From Thermoplasmatota archaeon (GTDB lineage Archaea; Thermoplasmatota; Thermoplasmata; RBG-16-68-12; JAJISG01), in the NCBI GenBank assembly GCA_022848835.1, contig JAJISG010000283.1, positions 1 through 15,081 on the forward strand: 15,081 nucleotides of DNA, in the 5' to 3' direction. How positions within the stretch are numbered: the stretch's first letter is position 1; each line of letters begins with the position of its first letter. A model generated the notes under the pieces. That model was not told the origin of the DNA, did not search any database, and saw only the letters and a list, made by a program, of their open reading frames with translations. The position numbers and the translations under genes are program-made. Positions 4,984-13,700 of this stretch are shown here, one piece after another.

Positions 4984-6306
4984 TTGAAGGTCCTGGCCGT
5001 CGGTGGTGGTGGTAGGGAGCATGCCATCGTTGAGACCCTGAAGAGGAGCGATGCTAGGGTCTTCTCCATAATGAAAAACAGGAATCCGGGGATTGCCAGG
5101 GCCTCGGAGGACTTTTTGCTCTGTGACGAGACCAATGTGGAGAAGGTAGTGGCATGGGCCGCCCGGGTGGGGGTGGACCTGGCAGTCATCGGCCCCGAGG
5201 CCCCCCTGGGATATGGACTGGTGGACCAGCTGGAGGCGGTGAGCATTCCCGTCGTGGGACCCTCCCGAGAGGCGGCCCGGATCGAGCTGTCAAAGGAGTT
5301 TGCCCGAGACCTGATGAGAAGACACGCCATCCCGGGCCTTGTGGAGTACCAGGCATTTGACGACATCGCGGATGCAAGGCGGTACATAAAGGAGGTGAAC
5401 TACCCCATCGTGGTGAAGCCCATCGGCCTAACTGGAGGAAAGGGCGTGAAGGTCATGGGGGATCACTTTCACACCAAGGAGGAGGCCCTAGCATACGTCC
5501 AGGAGGTGCTAGAGAGGAGGATTGGCGGGCAGTCCCGAGTACTCATCGAGCGTAGGGAGGATGGGGAGGAGTTCTCCCTCCAGGCCTTCACTGATGGGGA
5601 GCATCTCGCACCCATGCCATTGGTCCAGGACTACAAGAGGGCTGAGGAGGGCGACCGGGGACCCAACACCGGTGGCATGGGTTCCATCTCTGTGGTGGAT
5701 GGTCTGCTTCCCTTCCTACGCCGGGAGGACTACGAGACGGCGGTCACCATCATGAGAAAGGCCATTGAAGCGATGAGGTCAGAAGGAGTGCCCTATAAGG
5801 GTATCCTGTACGGGGGTTTCACATCAACACCTTCCGGGCCAAAAATCCTCGAGTTCAACGCTCGCTTCGGCGACCCGGAGGCGATGAACGTCCTCCCCAT
5901 ACTGGAGCATGACTTCTTGGAGGTCCTCTGGTCTATCGTCGATGGGAAGCTGAAAGAGGAGGTATCGTTCCGAAGGAAGGCGACGGTCTGCAAATACGTC
6001 GTCCCAGAGGGCTACGGTACGAAGCCTCTGGCCGACCAGGAGCTGCACGTTGACGAAGCGGCTATCCAGCAGAGGGGGGCCATCCTCTACTACGCATCTG
6101 TCGACGAGCGGGATGGAAGGATCTTCACCACCACCTCTAGGGCACTCGCTGTAGTGGGCGTGGCGGATGACCTGGGTTCGGCCGAGTCGTTAGCGGAAGA
6201 GGGACTCGCCCATGTCCGTGGTCGAGTCTTCATGCGTCACGATATTGGGAAGTCTTCGCTGGTGAAGCAGAAGGTGGAGAGGATGAGAGCCTTGAGGGGT
6301 GGATGA
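4984..6306 (+). CDS. purD: Phosphoribosylamine-glycine ligase (GAR synthetase)
   Basis: ATP-grasp enzyme joining phosphoribosylamine and glycine to give GAR, step two of purine synthesis. The 440 residues equal the usual length. Seen in order: N-terminal GGGGREHA (7-14), IGPEAPLGYG (69-78), VVGPSREAARIELSKEFA (90-107), the ATP-grasp loop KPIGLTGGKGV (145-155), EEFSLQAFTDG (195-205), DRGPNTGGMGS (224-234), YKGILYGG (271-278) and LEFNARFGDPEA (289-300), which carries the metal-binding Glu and Asn. The NPGIARAS segment is the form I associate with archaeal enzymes. The start is TTG 4984: no other in-frame start lies upstream, and the GGGG phosphate loop needs this position. Its product feeds PurN in the opposite arm. 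The 3' end overlaps the next gene by 8 bases. Confidence 0.97.
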   Translation: MKVLAVGGGGREHAIVETLKRSDARVFSIMKNRNPGIARASEDFLLCDETNVEKVVAWAARVGVDLAVIGPEAPLGYGLVDQLEAVSIPVVGPSREAARIELSKEFARDLMRRHAIPGLVEYQAFDDIADARRYIKEVNYPIVVKPIGLTGGKGVKVMGDHFHTKEEALAYVQEVLERRIGGQSRVLIERREDGEEFSLQAFTDGEHLAPMPLVQDYKRAEEGDRGPNTGGMGSISVVDGLLPFLRREDYETAVTIMRKAIEAMRSEGVPYKGILYGGFTSTPSGPKILEFNARFGDPEAMNVLPILEHDFLEVLWSIVDGKLKEEVSFRRKATVCKYVVPEGYGTKPLADQELHVDEAAIQQRGAILYYASVDERDGRIFTTTSRALAVVGVADDLGSAESLAEEGLAHVRGRVFMRHDIGKSSLVKQKVERMRALRGG

Positions 6307-6949
6307 ATTGCCGCTTCTGGATGACAAAAGAGCCATGGAGCTGAACGGGATCCTCGACGATATCGAGAGTGAGATGGAGGAGAAGGACACGGTGAGGGAG
6401 CTGGCCATGAAGTCTAGTCGGGCCATGGCTCGACTGTCTGTCAACGCCATAGGGGGCCTCCATCGAGATGACGATGTGAGGAAGCTGCTAGAGGAGGCCA
6501 GGGAGGAGGCCCGCAGGTTGAGGAGCCTACTTCAGGAACACCCCGATGTCTACTACTCCGGCTTTGTGGAGAACGCCCACCAGGAAGTGACGGAGGCAGC
6601 CATTGCCCACAGCCTGATTACGGATTCGCATCTGCCTCGCCCCGAGGATCTGGCCGTCACAGGCAGGGCATATGTGCTGGGCCTTGGGGATGTAGTCGGC
6701 GAACTGAGGAGATACGCCTTGGAGAGGCTGAAGGAGGGAGAGGTGAAAGTCGCCCTGGAGGCCCTAGAGGCCATGGAAACTATCTATGAGGGCCTCATGA
6801 GGTTCAACTATCCCACGGCCTTGATGGCCATCAAGAGGAAACAGGACATCGCGCGAAGCCTTCTGGAGAAGACGCGGGGGGAGGTGGTCGTCGCGCTTCG
6901 GAGCTTCGAGCTGGAGAAGCGGCTGGGTGAGTTGAAAGAGAGAGAGTAG
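6299..6949 (+). CDS. Archaeal translin/TRAX-family protein (probable RNA-binding endoribonuclease)
   Basis: Translin and TRAX are all-helical proteins that form octameric shells; TRAX and some archaeal members cleave short RNAs. The 216-residue sequence is almost entirely helical and charged. It shows the family's GFVENAHQEVTEA (88-100), comparable to F...QEYVEA, and GLGDVVGELRR (128-138), comparable to the LxDxxGELRR helix. Glu96, Glu99 and Asp131 are placed like the acidic catalytic residues of TRAX; that alignment is by eye. The GTG at 6299 overlaps the purD end by 8 bases; TTG 6308 behind GAGGGGTGG, or ATG 6335, are possible alternative starts. Its link with purD is probably only transcriptional. 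It ends directly against the convergent CARDB gene, with no space between the stops. Confidence 0.85.
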   Translation: MDELPLLDDKRAMELNGILDDIESEMEEKDTVRELAMKSSRAMARLSVNAIGGLHRDDDVRKLLEEAREEARRLRSLLQEHPDVYYSGFVENAHQEVTEAAIAHSLITDSHLPRPEDLAVTGRAYVLGLGDVVGELRRYALERLKEGEVKVALEALEAMETIYEGLMRFNYPTALMAIKRKQDIARSLLEKTRGEVVVALRSFELEKRLGELKERE

Positions 6950-7720
6950 CTATTTCTTGGAGGTCCTGCGCCTGCGGATAGCGGCGCCTACGAAGAAGGC
7001 CGCGACCAACGCACCCACAATGCCCAGGATTATCCAGAGGGGGTTGATGGGATCTGCCTCCTTCACAAAGGTGATCCGCACGACGATATCACCCAGGGCG
7101 GGATCGAGCTCACCGTTCTTGTTGAAGTCGACCCAAATCTCCAGGCTGTGGGTTCCCGCAGAGAGTCCGACGGGAAGATACTCGAAGATGATCTCCTTGG
7201 TCTCCCCTGGCTTCAGGCTCTCCAGCACAGTCTCGGCTACCATCTCTCGGTCGATGTGGAGAAAGACGGGCACATCCCGGACCTCTACCGCACCCCTGTT
7301 CACAATATTGGCAGAGACCCTCAGGGGCACGAGCACCGAAATCTTCATGCTGGAGGATCCCTCGCTCCACCTATCATCCTTGGAGGAGTTGACCTCGACG
7401 ACGACCTCAACCTCCTGCTCCGTCAGGGGCATGGTAGCATTGAATGTGAAGGTCTTATTGGAGGAGCTTCGCTCCAAGGGGGAGTCCTCAAGGGGGGAAG
7501 CGCCCACCAGGTCCCCTCCTCGAAGATATGCCTTGAGGGCGAAGGTCCCATTCTCCTCCGCAGGGCCTCCCGCTACAGTGACGTTGATGGTCACACTGTC
7601 TCCTGTTCCAGCAACGTCGACGCCTGAGATGAATACGGCGACGGTGCCCTGGGACTGGGAGTATGCGGGTAGAAGGGCTGTGAGTAGGATGAGAGGGATG
7701 ACGATGATAGCGGCCCTCAT
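6950..7720 (-). CDS. Secreted CARDB-domain protein with C-terminal membrane anchor
   Basis: 256 residues. It has an N-terminal signal peptide (about 1-22, hydrophobic core IIVIPLILLTALL), a first beta-rich region (25-130), a CARDB-like beta-sandwich (about 130-220) with the VxANIVNRGAVEV strand and LKPGETKEI turn, a transmembrane helix (about 227-247) and a cytoplasmic RRRRTSKK tail. CARDB domains are extracellular adhesion or packing modules. Five N-glycosylation sequons lie outside the membrane: Asn46, Asn57, Asn88, Asn94 and Asn111. DFNKNGELDP (198-207) resembles a calcium-binding loop. The ATG overlaps the stop of the STT3 gene as ATGA, so its translation is probably coupled. It may be a surface substrate or accessory partner of the oligosaccharyltransferase; this is inferred from position only. 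Confidence 0.85.
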   Translation of the reverse strand: MRAAIIVIPLILLTALLPAYSQSQGTVAVFISGVDVAGTGDSVTINVTVAGGPAEENGTFALKAYLRGGDLVGASPLEDSPLERSSSNKTFTFNATMPLTEQEVEVVVEVNSSKDDRWSEGSSSMKISVLVPLRVSANIVNRGAVEVRDVPVFLHIDREMVAETVLESLKPGETKEIIFEYLPVGLSAGTHSLEIWVDFNKNGELDPALGDIVVRITFVKEADPINPLWIILGIVGALVAAFFVGAAIRRRRTSKK

Positions 7721-10700
7721 CTACGGGACCTCCTGCGCCGCCTCCTGATCAGGAGGATGGCTACGATAGCCGCTGCGGCAGCCAAAATCCCGTATAGGAA
7801 GACGGGAAACTCAGGGGCACCGAGCCTCAAGCTCCTACCCTCTACTTCTATCTCTTCTACGGGAATATCAAGGGATGGGAAGGCGAGCTCCACCTCGAGG
7901 AAAGCCTCCACTTCGCGGTCACCCTCCGAGAAGGCCAGTAGCACGGCCCTAGAAGCACTGACTGCTCCCGGGATCTCCAACCTGAGGGTCACGTTCGTTG
8001 AGTCTTGGGCAGGCACCTCAACACCCTCGACCCTCTCCTCTTGGCTCTCTCCCTTGTACAGCAGCTTCGGTTGCCAACCCTGAGTTGCCAAGGTCTCGGG
8101 GTTGATCAGGACAAGAGTGAAGGTGTCCCCGCCGTTCCCCTCGTTGAGTATCTCCAGCTCATACTCCAGGGCCTGGGGGGATAGGGCTGGAGGTTGGTCT
8201 GAGAGTTGGAGGCTGATCCCCCTTTCATGACGGATGCCGATGTCCACCGCCACCGAGTCCCGCACGTTTGTGTCGGACGTGGAACGCACCTCGATCATGA
8301 GTGCGTCGTGATCCACCCTGGCGTCCTCGGGAGTAGAGATTGTGACCCCAACGATTGCCTCGTTGTCCTCTCCGAACGGAAGGGTCACTACTCGGGGCTC
8401 GAAATCGAAGCTCCAGCCCTCAAGAGTCGCGTCCAAGCTGAAGCTGTCCGCCACGTTCCCTATGTTAGTGACAGTGAGGGAATAGGCGACCACATCACCA
8501 GCATCCACGTTGGCCTTCTCGGATTGGTCCCATCGAATCTCCACGGCCGGCAGGTCGATTCTTGAGAGCTGCAGGTTGAGCGTCGTACTCTCCCTCAAAT
8601 CCAGCATTTCTATGAAGCTGTAATCCACCTGCACTCCTCTCTCCAGCTTCTGTACTCCTCCTGTGACCCTGTACTGACCCGTGGGGAGATATACCGCGAA
8701 GATTCCCGACTCGTCTGTCGTGAAGTCTGCGCTGGCTGTTGAGGCGAACTCGATGGTCGCCCTCTCCCTGCTACCGTCGTCTAGGGAGACGATGCCGGAG
8801 ACCCTGTAACCGGGCTCCAGCTGAATGGTGGCCTGGTTCCCCACGTAGGGGACAACCTCGAGCGTCGTCAGGTTGACGGACTTACCGCTCTCCCTGTAGG
8901 CGTAGACGTCATAGATTCCAGGGCCCAGGGAGATATCGAAAAAGCCAGCCACGTCAAACACTGCGTCCAAGGCGGTCTCATTGGCCGCCTGGAAGGTGAT
9001 GCGAGCAGATACAGTCTGCCCTGAGAGGAGAACTGCGCCTGTGAGAGTGGAGTTGTCCAGAGATCGGGATACCTCCAGATCGAGTGTCTGTGACTCGCCC
9101 ACAACCACGGCGATCTCCTGGCTCAAGGAGTATCGAACGAATCTGAGGGCCTTATCGATTCGATCCGCACCGCGCCACTCTATGGAGATCTCATACGTCC
9201 CTGGTCCCAGGGCCGCAAGATAGCTGCCGGAGGCGGTCGTATCCAACGTCAGCCTCGCTCCGTCCGTCCGGAGGAAGTTGAGGGATATGCTGTTGGTGAC
9301 TGGTCTGCCTGCTACCCTCACAGTACCGTCCAGAACGGCCGCCTCGTCCAAGGAAGAGGTGAAGTTGGTTGGTGAGATGATGCTAGTGTGGTTCAGGAGG
9401 AGGTATCTCTTGCCCTCGACCTGGGTGGTTGCGAAGAGGGTGTAGGTGCCCGGTCTCAGGTAGGCCGTGAAGTTTCCATCCACGGGGACTGAAGCCTCCT
9501 CAGCCCCGCTGAAGGAGAGGTTCCCCTCGAAAGGACTCCCCTCTAGGTCCAGATACCCATCCACCCTCACCCTCCTGACGACCTCCAATCGGAGGGAGTC
9601 CACACTCTTCCCCAGGGGAACTCTGAGGGTCTCCTCCTCGAGGTTCTGAAGCCTCACATCGTCGCCACCATCCCCGATCCCGTCATCCACGACCACTCCG
9701 TAGAGTCCAGGGAGAAGTTCTAGGGAGAAGAGACCCGCCGAGTCTGCTGTCGCCGAGGCAAGAACGGCACCATCTCCCAGGGGCGTGAAGAGGATCGGTG
9801 TCCCCTCAGTCTCCAGGGTATCGAGGGGCACAAGGTTCCCCTCGACCCGGACGCGCTCCGGCCTGAGTTCGACCACGCTCTGGTTGGCGAGTCCCGCAGG
9901 TGTGAAGGGTCCTAGGGAGAGGGGCTGAAATCCCCTCTCCTCGATGGATAGGGTATACTCAACGCTTGACAGCAGTGGGGCTCCGTACTCTCCCTCCTCT
10001 CGCGCGAACACCGAGAAGGCGTTTCCGGAGGCGTCAGAGAGACGGATGCGGACCCCTTCCAGCCCCTCCCCTGGGTCCCAGGTTCCATTGCCATTCAGGT
10101 CGTGGAAGAGACGTCCTTCCACCAGTGTTCCCTGTGACAGCGAGATGTCGAGCGTGGCAGACTCATCGAGCATCAGGGGCGCCACATACTGCTCATCCTG
10201 GTGGAGGGACCAGACCCTGTAGGAGCCCCGCGACAGATATATGAGGAAGAGGCCATCCTCATCAGCGGTGACGGTACGGGTAGCACCACCTACCTCGAAA
10301 GTGATGGTCGCTCCCTCGGCTTGGGCACCGCCTTCTTGGGTAACGTGGCCATCCACCCTGACCGCCGGCTCCAAGCTGACTTCTAGACTCTGGGCATCTC
10401 CCCCGCTCACTGTGAGGCTCCCTAGGAAGCTGTAGACCTTCCCCCCATCAAAGTGCAGAGAGTACGCGTCATATGTCCCCTCAGGAAGTTTCGTCTGGAA
10501 TCGACCGGAGGAATCCGTTGTGAGGGAGACGGCGGACCCACCCTCTCGGCTGCGAAGGGTAAACGTCACGAAAGGCGTAGGTCGAAATGAGATGACCGTC
10601 CTTACGGTGACATCTCCCATGGGCCTCACCACCAGGTCCCTCGTGGGTGTCGTGCCCGCGGTGATTCTCACCTTCTCCTGGAGGGAGCTCCTCTCCTCCA

Positions 10701-13700
10701 GGGTGGCCCCTAGGGTATAGTTTCCCTCGAAGAGACCCTCCAGGGTATAGTTTCCCTCCTCATCGACGTCGACCTCTGTCCTGAGGCCGGTGGCCTCCTC
10801 CACCAGCTCTACCAGAGCCGCTGCGGCAGCCTGCCGGAACTCATCCACAACCTTTCCAGAAAGTCCGCCAGAGGGAACTGGTAGGTCCTGCGTCTTGACC
10901 TCCCCGAGAAGGAGGGATACATTCGCCTCCGCAACTCCTCTGCCCTCCCTCATCAAGAAGACGCTGTAGCTGCCTGGGGTCAGATCGGCTATCTCGTACT
11001 CCCCGTCAGAACCGGTCAGCACCCGTGTGACCTCTCCTCCGAGGGGGTCCAGGACCTCAACTTCCAGACCCTCCAATCCCTCCTCCTCGGCTTCCATGAT
11101 CGAGTTCCCATTGAGGTCTAGGAAGGCCTTGCCCACGATGGCGGAGCCCTTCACTCGGAAGTTCTCCTCTACGATGTAGTCGAGGCGACCGTCGCCGTCG
11201 ATATCGAGGGGGATCCGCGCAGCCTGGTCATCCCTTATCTCAAGACTCTTCAGTGCCAGTATCACGCTGCCGACCTGGGTGCGGTTATCCAGATCCCCAA
11301 CCGAGGCAACTACGCGTACGTCCCCAAAGGGAAGGATCACCTCATAGAAGCCCGCAGAGTCTGTCATGGCAACGTCGTGAGGGATGGAGAGCTCATCCAG
11401 GACGGTGATCCTGACGCGCTCTAGAGGTCTGCCCTCCTCCGTGGTGACCGCTCCCCTGAGAATTGCCCCGTCGTAGTACTCGAGGATGACAATTCCCTGG
11501 AGCAGATTTCCGGCAGGAGTGGTGTCCAAAGTGCCTTCCGCCTCCCCCCTCTGGATCCGCTCCGCAAGCTCCGCGGTATCCAGTAGATTCATTGCGGTCC
11601 AGTCCCCCGTTCGGTTGGCGACTTCCTCGGGAGGGTACGGGTTGAAGTACGCCGTTCTGTAGACCAGCTTGAAGTGTTTCAACATCCAGCCGTGAAGGGG
11701 AGTCTCACTCCTCAACGGACCCGAAATTCCGGGCAGTCCATCGTCATCAAGGCCCACATCGCTGCCTTTCTGACCGAAGAATATCCTGTAGAGCATGCTG
11801 TCGTAGAACATCTCCCTGTACTCGATCCGGATGTTGGATATCTGAGCCGTGGGGGGGACCTGGTCCAGGTCGAATTCCCCCAGATTCGTCTCCGCAACTA
11901 GGCGATAGAAGTCGACGGGAATGCTTCGCAGGTCGGGCAACTCCGCCGTCCTGTGGTCGGTGAGCTTGACAGGAGCGTAGAAAATCCCGGTGTTAGTACC
12001 TGAGAAGGGCACCAGCCGGGAGTCGACCGCAAAGTATCCGACGGAGGTGCCTGTCCCCAACCGAAGGTCCCTGTACAGCTCTGCCTGGCCATCTACGTCC
12101 AGCTGCTCAGTGAAGAGCGTCTTGAGGAAGATGACCCGCGCATTCCTGCCCGATATGAGAATATCCCACTCTCCGAAGCGTTCGGGCTCAGACCTAATCA
12201 GCGGGATGTAGGCTGAGGGCCTCAGGAGGGCATCCGCAACCACTACCGGGTCAAGCCCGCTTCTCTCCAGGGCCTGTTTGACAACCTCGCTTAACTGCCT
12301 ACCATGGCGTATGATGTCCCCTTGGAGAAGGCGTGTGTTCAAGATGGCGATGCCCTCGTTCTCGCTCTGGGCCAGAAGGAAGGCGCCAGAAAATTCGTAT
12401 CCGTTCTGGAAGTTGTCCGCCACTGCGGGATGTCTGCCTTCCTGTATGGACTCGAACCCGTAGTCCCACCAGCTGAGGAAAGCTGGACGGTCAGAGAATG
12501 GAAGTATCTCCGCGTCCTGCTGGCGAAGCCACTCCCAGGCCTGTGGGAAGTACCTAGTCTTGAGGGGGAGCGTGTAGCCAAAGGCGCCGAAGTAGAAGAG
12601 CTGACCCTCCTGATAGTCCGGCGGCCGCAGGAACGCTGGGATGCTATTGTACACCTCTAGCTCGAGCTCCTGTTTCTTCTCGAAGGGCACGGCGGCGTCG
12701 ACGGCGTACCAGGTGTTTGGCAGTATGAGAAGGAGCGCCACGAAGAGGCCTCCAGCTATGTGCCTCAGCTTGATACCCTTCCTCAGGGCGGTCAACCTGC
12801 TCCCGCCCGTGGCAGCGACGGCTTTCCTCACCTGCTCGAAGCCCAGTCTCTCGACTATCATCACGGTAATCCACGCGGAGGTGATAGCGAAGGCTGGAGA
12901 GGCATTGAATAGGAAGCGGACGGCTGACATGGCCATGAAAATCGCCGCAGCACTCCAGGCTAGGACGAAGAGGTAGTCTGATCTCGGCCTTCGGATGAAC
13001 TGGATGGCCATCCAAGCGATGCCGAGGAGTGAGAGCCAGTAGGTGACGGCTCCGAATGATAGGATGGCCTGACTGAGTTCTGGTGGCTGAGCCTCCGAGA
13101 TGGTCTGGTACACCTTGTCCGGTGCGAAGTATCCGAAGCCAGATGTTAGGGCCTGGCCGACCACGGGACTGTAGATGGAAGCGATGGCCAAGCCTACCAC
13201 GAAGCCGAAGACTATGGATGGAATGACCAGCATCCAGGGAAGCCGATGGAAGACAGTAACGAGGAGGCCCAGACCTAGGGCGGCGGCGAAGAGGATCAGG
13301 GGCACATCGAACCATGTGCGGACGAAGCCCGTGGCGACGTAGTAGGGAGCCGCCATCAAGAGGGCAGTTCCCAGGGTCACCGTGAAGACGAGGAGAACGC
13401 CGAGGGGATCCTGATTTCTGAGCTTATGGACCAGCAGCTGCACGATGAAGTAGGCGATGATTACTACGGGAACATAGGCCCACCCCTGCCAGGTTAGGGC
13501 CACCGTGGCTACTGAAGCGCCCGCCATGATGGAGAAGAGAACGGTTCTCCTGCTCTCCAGAAGCAGCTGCTTCAGTCCACGGTAGATGGCGGTGGGACTG
13601 GCCCAGTTTCCCACCCATCTCTTCTCCTTCAATTCGCTCAGGGCCCTCAGAAAGAAGTAGAAGGAGGTGACCGCGAAGAAGAGGACGAGGGCGTCGTGAT

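Noticed and set aside
4164..5387. 407-codon open frame on the minus strand across folD and purD
   Set aside because: It is antisense to two clear genes, its product is Ser/Arg/Thr/Pro-rich with no recognisable motif, and GC-rich genes commonly leave such open antisense frames.
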